Positions 39,953 through 47,456 of a stretch of 64,000 nucleotides of DNA are shown here, one piece after another (the stretch's first letter is position 1; each line of letters begins with the position of its first letter). Origin of the DNA: Bog-756 sp038210245. Lineage in GTDB: Bacteria; Actinomycetota; Acidimicrobiia; Acidimicrobiales; RAAP-2. The stretch lies in assembly GCA_038210245.1 (NCBI GenBank), contig JBBQWW010000008.1, positions 1-64,000 of the forward strand, written 5' to 3'. Both the position numbers and the translations under genes were made by a program. The notes under the pieces are model-generated. The model was not told the origin of the DNA and ran no database searches. It saw nothing but the letters and a program-made list of their open reading frames with translations.

Positions 39953-41898
39953 GCATAGGGGGCCACGGCATGGGCGGAGGCGGCCAGTTCGGTGGGGTGA
40001 TGCGCTCCATGCGGCGGGACGACTCCGTCACCAGTCAGCACGTCACCAAGGGGACGGCCCGGCGGATGGTCCAGTTCGCCCGGCCCTACCGCAAGGTCCT
40101 GATGTGGTTTCTGGTGCTGGTGGTCATCGATGCCGTCATCGGGGTCATCAACCCGTTGCTGTTCCGTTCCATCATCGATAAGGGCATTCCCGAGCACAAC
40201 AAGTCGCTGATCGTGGGGTTGGCCCTGGTGGCCGCAGCACTGGCCTTGGTGGACACCGCTCTGTCCATCGGCATCCGGTGGGTTTCGGCCAAGGTGGGTG
40301 AGGGCCTCATCTTCGACATGCGCTCCAAGGTCTTCGAGCACATCCAGAAGATGCCCATCGCCTTCTTCACCCGGACCCAGACCGGCGCCCTCATCAGCCG
40401 GCTCAACAACGATGTCATCGGGGCCCAGCAGGCCTTCACCGACACCCTGTCCTCGGTGGTGTCCAACCTGATCAGCGTGACCCTGGTCCTCATCGTGATG
40501 TTCGCCCTGTCGTGGCAAATCACCCTGATCAGTCTCATCATCCTTCCGGTCTTCGTGCTGCCGGCCAAGCGGGTGGGACGCAAGCTGTCGGTCATCACCC
40601 GCGAGTCCTACGGCCTCAACGCCCAGATGAACAACACCATGACCGAGCGGTTCAACGTGTCGGGCGCCCTGCTGGTCAAACTGTTCGGGCGCCCGTCCCA
40701 GGAGCGGGACGAGTTCGAGCAGAAGGCCGGCCGGGTACGGGACATCGGGATCACCCAGGCCATGTACGCCCGGTTCTTCATCGCCGCCCTGACCCTCACC
40801 GCGGCACTGGCCACGGCCGTGGTCTACGGGTGGGGTGGCATCCAGGTGGTGAACGGCACCCTGCAGCTGGGGACGGTGGTGGCCCTGGCCGCCTATCTCA
40901 CCCGGCTCTACGGACCCCTCACCGCCCTGTCCAACGTCCAGATCGACGTGATGACCGCCCTGGTCTCCTTCGACCGGGTGTTCGAGGTTCTCGACCTCCC
41001 CCCCATGATCCAAGAGACGCCCGACGCCCGGCCCGTCCCGGCCGGACCGGCCCGGATCGAGTTCGACCATGTCGACTTCCGCTATCCGGCTGCCGAGGAG
41101 GTCTCCTTGGCCTCGCTGGAGTCGGTGGCGGTGCTGGACACCACGGTGTCCCAGCAGGTGTTGTTCGACGTCACCTTCACCGCCGAACCCGGGCAGTTGG
41201 TGGCCCTGGTCGGCCCCTCGGGCGCCGGGAAGACCACGGTCAGTCAACTGCTCCCCCGCCTCTACGACGTGCGCTCGGGGGCCATCCGGATCAACGGTCT
41301 CGATGTGCGGGACGCCACCTCGGACTCGTTGACCTCCACCATCGGCGTGGTCACCCAGGACGCCCACCTCTTCCACGACACCATTCGAGGCAATCTCCTC
41401 TACGCCAAGCCCGACGCCACCCAGGGCGAGCTCGACGCCGCCCTGGCCGGGGCCCAGATCGCCACCATGGTCTCGTCGCTTCCGGACGGCCTCGACACCG
41501 TGGTGGGCGACCGCGGCTACCGCCTGTCGGGAGGCGAGAAGCAGCGCATCGCCATCGCTCGGATCCTCCTCAAGGCGCCCGAGGTGGTGGTGCTGGACGA
41601 GGCCACCGCCCACCTCGACTCGGAGTCGGAGGCTGCCGTCCAACAGGCCCTGGCCACCGCCCTGCGGGGCCGGACGTCACTGGTCATCGCCCATCGGCTG
41701 TCCACCGTCCGGGAGGCCGACGTCATCTTGGTGCTCGACCACGGCCACATCGTCGAGCGCGGCCGGCACGATCAGCTGCTGGCCGACGGGGGCCAGTACG
41801 CCGAGCTCTACCGGATCCAGTTCGAGCGACAGGAGTCGGACGGGTCCGGGGGGTCCGGACCGGGGCGTGCCCCCGATCGGGACCGACCCTCCACCTGA
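39949..41898 (+). CDS. ABC exporter (fused membrane and ATPase domains)
   Basis: A 649-residue half-transporter. After a Gly-rich N terminus, six membrane helices occupy about residues 40-330 (VLMWFLVLVVIDAVIGVINPLLF first). The ATPase domain has Walker A GPSGAGKTT near residue 424, signature LSGGEKQRIAIARILL, Walker B VVLDEATAHLD and the switch His in VIAHRLS. It should act as a homodimer exporting lipids, peptides or drugs. GGAG lies 7 nt before the GTG. The presence of an overlapping leader ORF suggests translational coupling. Confidence 0.92.
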   Translation: MSIGGHGMGGGGQFGGVMRSMRRDDSVTSQHVTKGTARRMVQFARPYRKVLMWFLVLVVIDAVIGVINPLLFRSIIDKGIPEHNKSLIVGLALVAAALALVDTALSIGIRWVSAKVGEGLIFDMRSKVFEHIQKMPIAFFTRTQTGALISRLNNDVIGAQQAFTDTLSSVVSNLISVTLVLIVMFALSWQITLISLIILPVFVLPAKRVGRKLSVITRESYGLNAQMNNTMTERFNVSGALLVKLFGRPSQERDEFEQKAGRVRDIGITQAMYARFFIAALTLTAALATAVVYGWGGIQVVNGTLQLGTVVALAAYLTRLYGPLTALSNVQIDVMTALVSFDRVFEVLDLPPMIQETPDARPVPAGPARIEFDHVDFRYPAAEEVSLASLESVAVLDTTVSQQVLFDVTFTAEPGQLVALVGPSGAGKTTVSQLLPRLYDVRSGAIRINGLDVRDATSDSLTSTIGVVTQDAHLFHDTIRGNLLYAKPDATQGELDAALAGAQIATMVSSLPDGLDTVVGDRGYRLSGGEKQRIAIARILLKAPEVVVLDEATAHLDSESEAAVQQALATALRGRTSLVIAHRLSTVREADVILVLDHGHIVERGRHDQLLADGGQYAELYRIQFERQESDGSGGSGPGRAPDRDRPST

Positions 41899-41938
41899 GC
41901 GGGTCCCGGGCGTCCGGTCTGTCCGGGACCGAAGCCGT

Positions 41939-42130
41939 TCAGGCCGCCTCACCCACGCAGAGCGACACCTCACCCTTGTCGTGGGTGTCACCCGGATCGA
42001 CGACCCGGTCCGAGGACCACTCCCGCCGCCGGGCCGCCGTGGCCCGCTCGGCCCAGTCCGGCCCGACGTGGTCGCTGGCCATCTCGACCCCGCCGCGCTC
42101 ACTGCTCGTTCTCAACGCTTGTTCGTACAT
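41939..42130 (-). CDS. Small charged protein of unknown function
   Basis: A 63-residue protein (MYEQALRTSSERGGVEMASD at the start, GEVSLCVGEAA at the end), rich in Glu, Arg, Asp and Ser, with no membrane segment. AGAAGGA lies 4-5 nt before the ATG at 42130, a good ribosome-binding site for this genome, which is the main argument that it is real. It lies between the ABC exporter and the small gene at 42435. I recognise no family. Confidence 0.45.
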   Translation of the reverse strand: MYEQALRTSSERGGVEMASDHVGPDWAERATAARRREWSSDRVVDPGDTHDKGEVSLCVGEAA

Positions 42131-42368
42131 CGGATCCTTCTTTCGGTAGTGCCCATGGTGGGGGTCCACTGAGGACGGGTTCGTGGTGTGCCGGTTCGGT
42201 GGTGGGGCGCCTCGGACTTCCGGCCGGGCCGCAGCCTGCAGGCCATCGCCGAGGGACCGGTGGCCCTCACGAATCGGTCGGTTCCGACCGGTCGGCAGGT
42301 GGGGGGCGGATGGGGGATCAGGACGGCGGGGAGAGGAGGGAACTGGCTCCGGTACTCACGGCTCCGGT
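42131..42368. other. Intergenic stretch without a supported gene
   Basis: Nothing coding is supported on either strand here. The terminator of the small minus-strand gene begins at its right edge. Confidence 0.4.
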
Positions 42369-42405
42369 CAAAAGAAAAGGAGCCGCTCCCTAAGAAGCGA
42401 CTCCT
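42369..42405 (-). terminator. Rho-independent terminator
   Basis: On the minus strand the sequence AGGAGTCGCT-loop-AGCGGCTCCT (42405 to 42378) forms a ten-pair stem with one mismatch and an 8-base loop, followed by TTTTCTTTT. It ends the small gene at 42435-42602. This is the clearest intrinsic terminator I find in the window. Confidence 0.8.
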
Positions 42406-42434
42406 CGACGGTTCCAGACCTTGTCAGTGTCTGT

Positions 42435-42602
42435 TCAATCCGTCGAGAGTGCCTCCCGAACCGCCTTGGCGCTGGATACCAGAGCATCCTTGCTACACGC
42501 CGTGGAAATACCGGCGATCGATACCGCCATCGAAGGGGGCCCCGAGTCGACCAAGGTCTGGTCGTCGTCGTTGTTCTGCCCCTGATTTGACGGATTGCCC
42601 AT
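42435..42602 (-). CDS. Small 55-residue protein with its own terminator
   Basis: The protein begins MGNPSNQGQNNDDDQTLVDS, continues GPPSMAVSIAGISTACSKDA and ends in KAVREALSTD: an Asn/Gln/Asp-rich N terminus and an amphipathic C-terminal helix with one Cys. GAGGG lies just before the ATG at 42602, and an intrinsic terminator follows the stop by 30 nt, so a dedicated small transcript is likely. The function is unknown; I recognise no family with confidence. Confidence 0.6.
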   Translation of the reverse strand: MGNPSNQGQNNDDDQTLVDSGPPSMAVSIAGISTACSKDALVSSAKAVREALSTD

Positions 42603-42765
42603 GTCCCTCACGTCTACAAGTGTAGCGGAACGACCACCCCGAGCGAGTGCATTGGCGGAACAACTTCGAAAACATCTGCCGTCTGCGACTGAAGGTGCAG
42701 TCCGCTGCAAACTCGGTGCACCGTTCCGACTGGACATCGGGCACCGTGATCGGAGCGGCGGCCAG

Positions 42766-42771
42766 TACCGT
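42766..42771 (+). promoter_or_regulatory. -10 element of the MFS gene (TACCGT)
   Basis: TACCGT ends 6 nt before the GTG at 42778. This decides the start of the MFS protein against an in-frame ATG 183 nt upstream. Confidence 0.55.
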
Positions 42772-42777
42772 TGGCGG

Positions 42778-44076
42778 GTGGCTCGGTTCGTCGTCGACAC
42801 CGCCCCGTTGCGTCGCTACCGGCACTTCCGGCGGCTCTGGGCTGGTCAGGTCATCTCGGGCATGGGATCCCAACTGACCCTGGTGGCGGTGTCGTTTCAG
42901 GCCTACTCGCTGACCCACTCCACCCTGGTGGTGGGGCTGATCGGCCTGGCCCAACTGTTCCCGCTGTTGGCCGGGGCGCTGTGGGGCGGGGCGTTGGCCG
43001 ATGCCATGGACCGGAAGAAGGTGTTGGTCCTGACCCAGGTGGCCATGGCCGTCGCCGTGGGCGGTCTGGTCGTCAACGCCTCCCTTGTCCATCCAGCGGT
43101 CTGGCCGCTGTTCGTGTGCTCGGGTGCAGGAGCCGGACTCCAGGGGATCGACTGGCCGGCTCGGCGGGCGGCGCTGCCCATGCTGGTCGAGGAGCGTGAC
43201 GTCACGGCGGCCATCGCCCTGCAGACCAGCAGCCAGCAGTTGGCCCTAGTGGCTGGGCCGGCCTTGGCCGGGGTGCTCATCGCCACCATCGGACTGAGCG
43301 CCGTCTACGGCATCGACGTGGCCTCCTACGGATTTGCCCTGGTGGCAGCGCTGCTCCTCCCCGCGTTGGTGCCCCAGGGCGGCGGCACCCCCATGGGCCT
43401 GCGGTCGATGGCCGAGGGCTTCAGCTACCTGCGGGGCCAGAAGCTCCTGTCGGCCACGTACTGGATCGACCTCAACGCCATGATCTTCGGCATGCCCCGG
43501 GCCGTGTTCCCGGCCCTCGGTGCCGGCCTGTTCGGAGGCGGGGCCGGTGTGGTCGGCCTGCTCTACGCCGCCCCCGGAGCCGGTTCCTTGATCGGTTCCC
43601 TGTTCACCGGTTGGTGCGGCCGGGTCCGCCATCAGGGGCGGGCCATCGCCGTCTGCGTGACCATCTGGGGTGTGACCATCGCCCTGTTCGGCATCATCCC
43701 GGTGCTGTGGATCGGTCTCACCCTGCTGGCGCTGGCCGGTGCCGCCGACGTGGTGTCGGCGGTGTTCCGTCAGGCCGTCCAGCAACGGGCCGTGCCCGAG
43801 CACCTGCAGGGCCGGCTGTCCGGCACGTTCTTCGCCGTGGTCGCCGGCGGACCGCGGCTGGGTGACGCCGAGACCGGGGTGGCCGCGGCCATCGGTGGTC
43901 CCCAATTCGCCGTGTGGTCGGGCGGAGTGGCCTGCGTGGTCGGTGTGGGCGTACTGCTCTGGCGGGTCCCCGAACTGTGGCGTGACGCCGGGGGCGGGCA
44001 GCCACTCTCGGAGGAGGCCGAGGCTGAGGCCATCGCCGAGGTCACCTCGGAGCTGGGCGAAGGCGAACCCCTCTGA
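42778..44076 (+). CDS. MFS transporter (enterobactin-exporter-like type)
   Basis: A 432-residue, twelve-helix major-facilitator protein (MFS_3/EntS-like). It starts LRRYRHFRRLWAGQVISGMG SQ, and the loop 2-3 motif is GGALADAMDRKKVLVLTQ. Helix-rich segments continue to residue ~410, and the C terminus is an acidic tail (SEEAEAEAIAEVTSELGEGE). Such proteins export siderophores or drugs. The substrate is unknown. The start follows the -10 by 6 nt, so it is leaderless. Confidence 0.88.
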   Translation: MARFVVDTAPLRRYRHFRRLWAGQVISGMGSQLTLVAVSFQAYSLTHSTLVVGLIGLAQLFPLLAGALWGGALADAMDRKKVLVLTQVAMAVAVGGLVVNASLVHPAVWPLFVCSGAGAGLQGIDWPARRAALPMLVEERDVTAAIALQTSSQQLALVAGPALAGVLIATIGLSAVYGIDVASYGFALVAALLLPALVPQGGGTPMGLRSMAEGFSYLRGQKLLSATYWIDLNAMIFGMPRAVFPALGAGLFGGGAGVVGLLYAAPGAGSLIGSLFTGWCGRVRHQGRAIAVCVTIWGVTIALFGIIPVLWIGLTLLALAGAADVVSAVFRQAVQQRAVPEHLQGRLSGTFFAVVAGGPRLGDAETGVAAAIGGPQFAVWSGGVACVVGVGVLLWRVPELWRDAGGGQPLSEEAEAEAIAEVTSELGEGEPL

Positions 44077-44126
44077 TCCCGCCCCTCCCCCGTGGTCGGA
44101 TCGACGGGGCCGACTGACCCAGGCGG

Positions 44127-44132
44127 TACCCT
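44127..44132 (+). promoter_or_regulatory. -10 element of the DUF4328 gene (TACCCT)
   Basis: TACCCT ends 7 nt before the GTG at 44140. Confidence 0.5.
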
Positions 44133-44139
44133 TCGCCCC

Positions 44140-44970
44140 GTGACGGCGAGCGGGAGCATCCCTCCCCCTCCAGGCTGGTATCCAGACCCGGCGGGCGCGA
44201 AGGCGTGGCGATGGTGGGACGGGGGCCGGTGGACCGAGCACGCCGCCGATCCCGTGACGGGGAGCGGCGCTGCCGACATCCCCCTCGCCTCGACCCCTCC
44301 GATGTGGGCCTACGGGCCGGGCGCCGCCACCGGGCTTCCGGTCGTGTCGGCACGCGAGGCGCTGGCGTCGGCCGAGACCATGGCGCCGTGGGCGGAACGG
44401 GCCTTCGCCTGGTACCTGGTTGTCATCGCAGTCGGGCTCCTGACGGCCTGGGCCGAGAGCTCGTCCTTCCGCCAGATCTTCCACGCCCTCAGGGTCCAGG
44501 CATCGACCGGGGTGACCCAACCCCGGGTGATTGACGGGGTCGAGAAGAGCAACCTTTTGAGTGTGGCCACGCTCCTCGTGGTGACGCCGTTCTACGTGCT
44601 GCTGCTCATCTGGCAGTACCGGGCGGCCCGGACCGCCCGGCTCCTCGGCCTGCCGGCCGCCCACTCGGCCGGTTTGGGCGTGGGCAGCTGGTTCATTCCG
44701 GTGGTCAACTTCTGGTTCCCCTACCAGGCCTTCCGCGACTGCCTTCCCCCCGGACATCCCGACGTGCGGGCGGTGAATCGGATGTGGGCCTGCTTCATCA
44801 CCGTGCTGGGCACGAACCTGGTCACCCAGGTGCTGGCGTGGATCGGGACCTCGGTGGCCTTCCTCTTCGCCGCCGGGGCGCTGGCCGTCGGGATCGGCTT
44901 CGCGTGCTACGGGGTACGAACGGTGCGCTCGATCACCGCCGCCCACCGCCGACTGCTCGGCCTGGCGTAG
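44140..44970 (+). CDS. DUF2510-DUF4328 membrane protein
   Basis: A 276-residue protein. The N terminus carries the DUF2510 signature PPPPGWYPDPAGAKAWRWWD then GGRWTEH, a short motif found in front of many actinobacterial membrane proteins. Residues ~80-270 are a DUF4328-like membrane domain with four or more helices (AWYLVVIAVGLLTAW, LLVVTPFYVLLLIWQYRAAR, WFIPVVNFWFPYQAFRDC). The function is unknown. It starts at GTG, leaderless. Confidence 0.85.
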   Translation: MTASGSIPPPPGWYPDPAGAKAWRWWDGGRWTEHAADPVTGSGAADIPLASTPPMWAYGPGAATGLPVVSAREALASAETMAPWAERAFAWYLVVIAVGLLTAWAESSSFRQIFHALRVQASTGVTQPRVIDGVEKSNLLSVATLLVVTPFYVLLLIWQYRAARTARLLGLPAAHSAGLGVGSWFIPVVNFWFPYQAFRDCLPPGHPDVRAVNRMWACFITVLGTNLVTQVLAWIGTSVAFLFAAGALAVGIGFACYGVRTVRSITAAHRRLLGLA

Positions 44971-44998
44971 GGGGACGGACCCACCCTAGGGTCGAAGT

Positions 44999-45026
44999 GG
45001 AACTAGTATTCCGTTTGTGGTACCGT
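44999..45026 (+). promoter_or_regulatory. Probable promoter and operator of the MFS-TetR operon
   Basis: GGAACTAGTATTCC (44999-45012) is a near-palindrome with a central ACTAGT, followed 8 nt later by TACCGT (45021-45026), a -10 like others here. A palindrome covering the -35 region upstream of an exporter-TetR pair fits autoregulation by the TetR protein at 46633. The leader would be about 135 nt. Confidence 0.45.
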
Positions 45027-45166
45027 AACCGGAGCGCTTCCTCCGGTCCGTCCCGGGCCACCGGGCGCGCCGACCACCGGCATCGAGCCACCCTCACACC
45101 GCCGGTGGCGCCACCTCTGCACCGGTCCGCCCTACCCGACCGGCGGACGACCGACGGACAGGACCC

Positions 45167-46633
45167 ATGACCAGATCCTTCGAACGATCCAGCTACCAGG
45201 CCACCTTCGTGGTCCTCCTCCTGGCCGTGATGGCCTACTCCCTCCTGCAGTCCCTGGTGGTTCCGGTCCTGCCCACCTTCCAGCGGGAGCTCCACACCTC
45301 GCAGAGCACGGTGACCTGGTTGCTGACGGTGTTCCTGCTGTCGGCGTCGATCTTCACGCCCATCCTGGGTCGGGTCGGTGACATGGTGGGCAAGGAGCGC
45401 ATGCTGGTGGTCACCCTGCTGGCCCTGGCCACCGGTACCGTCCTCGCCGGGCTCTCCCACTCCATTGGCCTCCTCATCGTGGCCCGGGCCATCCAGGGCG
45501 TGGGTGGGGCGGTACTGCCCCTGTCCTTCGGCATCATCCGTGACGAGTTCCCGGCCGCCAGGGTGGCCACGGGCGTGGGTGTTGTCGCCGCCATGGCCGC
45601 GGTCGGCGGTGGGGCCGGCATCGTGCTGGCCGGGCCCATCGTCCTGCACCTCAACTACCACTGGCTCTTCTGGTTCCCGCTGATCATCGCTCTGGTGGCG
45701 GCGGTGTGCGCCTACTTCTTCGTCCCCGAGTCTCCGGTGCGCACCCCGGGCAAGATCAGCTGGGTGGGAGCCGTGCTCCTCTCGGGCTGGCTGGTGGCCC
45801 TGCTCCTCGGAGTCAGCCAGGCCCCCACCTGGGGGTGGAGCTCGGCCAGGGTGCTCGGACTCATCGGCCTGGCCGTCATCATCGGGGTGGTCTGGGTCAT
45901 CGTGGAGTACCGCTCGAAGGAGCCACTGGTGGACATGCGCATGATGCGGGTGCCGGCGGTGTGGACCAACAACCTGGTGGCCCTGCTCCTCGGCGTAGGC
46001 ATGTACTCGGCCATCGGCTTCATCCCCGAGTTCCTGCAGACGCCCAGCTCGAACGGGTACGGCTTCGGCGCCAGCATCGTCCAGTCCGGCCTCTACCTCC
46101 TGCCTCTGACCGTGACCATGTTCATCGTGGGCATGCTGTCGGGGAGGATCGCCGCCGCCATCGGATCCAAGGCGGCGGTGGTGATCGGGTCGGCCTTCTC
46201 GCTGGTCGGCTACCTCCTGCTGGCCTTCGCCCACACCCGCCCGTGGGAGATCTACACGTCTTCCGCCCTACTCGGCATCGGAATCGGCCTGGCCTTCGCC
46301 GCCATGTCCAACCTCATCGTCCAGGCCGTCCCCGCGTCCCAGACCGGTGTGGCCAGCGGGATGAACGCCAACATCCGCACCATCGGTGGAGCCATCGGCG
46401 CCGGCATCATGTCCAGCATCGTGACCGCCACCCTGCTCCACAGCGGTTACCCGGCCGAGACGGGCTACCGCAACGGGTTCGCCTTTCTGGCTGCGGTGAC
46501 CGCAGTGGCTATCGTGGCCGGCATCATGATCCCCACCTCCCCCAGGGTGCCCGCCGGCGAGGACCAGGAGCACCGCCACCACGTCGAGCACGCTGAGCTG
46601 GCCCTGGTACCGGGCGGCACCATCGTCGACTGA
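45167..46633 (+). CDS. MFS drug/proton antiporter (EmrB/QacA type)
   Basis: A 488-residue, fourteen-helix DHA2 transporter. It starts SSYQATFVVLLLAVMAYSLL with the family motif VVPVLPTFQREL, and motif A-like LGRVGDMVGKERMLVV. GGAVLPLSFGIIRDEFPAARVA is motif C-like. The C terminus is His/Glu-rich (EDQEHRHHVEHAE), possibly metal-binding. It exports hydrophobic drugs by proton antiport. A TetR gene follows with a TGATG overlap, so the two form an efflux operon. Confidence 0.92.
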   Translation: MTRSFERSSYQATFVVLLLAVMAYSLLQSLVVPVLPTFQRELHTSQSTVTWLLTVFLLSASIFTPILGRVGDMVGKERMLVVTLLALATGTVLAGLSHSIGLLIVARAIQGVGGAVLPLSFGIIRDEFPAARVATGVGVVAAMAAVGGGAGIVLAGPIVLHLNYHWLFWFPLIIALVAAVCAYFFVPESPVRTPGKISWVGAVLLSGWLVALLLGVSQAPTWGWSSARVLGLIGLAVIIGVVWVIVEYRSKEPLVDMRMMRVPAVWTNNLVALLLGVGMYSAIGFIPEFLQTPSSNGYGFGASIVQSGLYLLPLTVTMFIVGMLSGRIAAAIGSKAAVVIGSAFSLVGYLLLAFAHTRPWEIYTSSALLGIGIGLAFAAMSNLIVQAVPASQTGVASGMNANIRTIGGAIGAGIMSSIVTATLLHSGYPAETGYRNGFAFLAAVTAVAIVAGIMIPTSPRVPAGEDQEHRHHVEHAELALVPGGTIVD

Positions 46634-47364
46634 TGCGCCCCACCCCCTCCACCGTGGGCCGGCCGACGGCCCTTCGGGGCACAGGGCTCGGCGAGCCCGC
46701 CGACTCGGCCGATCCCGAGCCCACCCTCCGACGCGACGCCGCCCGCAACCGGGACAAGATCCTGGCCGCGGCACGAGCCGCCTTCGACGAGGAGGGCGTG
46801 GACATCGGGGTGGAGGTCATCGCCCAGCGGGCCGGAGTGGGCGTCGGCACCCTCTACCGACGGTTCCCCACCAAGGAGCTGCTCATCGAGGCGGTGGTCG
46901 CCGAGGTCCTGGAGGCCGTGCTGTCGGCGGCCACCGCCGCCCTCGACCACGAATCGCCGGCTGACGGGTTCACCGAGTACCTCCGGGCCGTCGGCTGGCT
47001 CCAGTTCGAGCACGCCGGCTGCCTGACCCGCTTGTGGAACGACAGTCCGGGCGATGTGCGGGACCGGATCGAGGTGGCCGGCCGCTCGCTGCTGGCCCGG
47101 GCCCAGGCGGCCGGGGCCGTCCGGGACGATCTGGTCTACGAGGACGTGGTCGTCCTGTTCTGGTCGTTGCGGGGCGTCATCGAGTCCACCGCCATGGTCT
47201 CCCCCGGAGCCTGGCTCCGACACCTCGACCTCCTCGTGATGTCCCTGGCCCCGAACGGCGACCCCCTGTCGCACCCGCCGCTCACCGCCCAACAGGTGCG
47301 GGAGGCCAAGGCCGCGGTGGCGCAGCGCGAGGCCATGCGCACCGGCCGCCCACCCGGGCCCTGA
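46633..47364 (+). CDS. TetR-family repressor
   Basis: A 243-residue regulator. After a ~35-residue unstructured N terminus the HTH is clear: RNRDKILAAARAAFDEEGVD, then VEVIAQRAGVGVGTLYRRFP TKELLIEAV (the GTLYRRFP turn is diagnostic). The C-terminal ligand domain matches actinobacterial TetR of the SbtR type (LQFEHAGCLTRLWND). It overlaps the MFS stop by one base and probably represses the operon through the palindrome at 44999 until a drug binds. Confidence 0.92.
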   Translation: MRPTPSTVGRPTALRGTGLGEPADSADPEPTLRRDAARNRDKILAAARAAFDEEGVDIGVEVIAQRAGVGVGTLYRRFPTKELLIEAVVAEVLEAVLSAATAALDHESPADGFTEYLRAVGWLQFEHAGCLTRLWNDSPGDVRDRIEVAGRSLLARAQAAGAVRDDLVYEDVVVLFWSLRGVIESTAMVSPGAWLRHLDLLVMSLAPNGDPLSHPPLTAQQVREAKAAVAQREAMRTGRPPGP

Positions 47365-47456
47365 ATCGGTCCGGGACCACGGCCCGGCGGCGCTCCTGGC
47401 TGGTCGGCTGGTTGCCGTCGAAGTAGCCGTCGACACTCCACTTCTCTCGTGGGACC

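Noticed and set aside
39742..41643. 633-codon minus-strand open frame opposite the ABC exporter
   Set aside because: Low-complexity His/Gly/Gln-rich translation without domains; the plus strand encodes a complete exporter.
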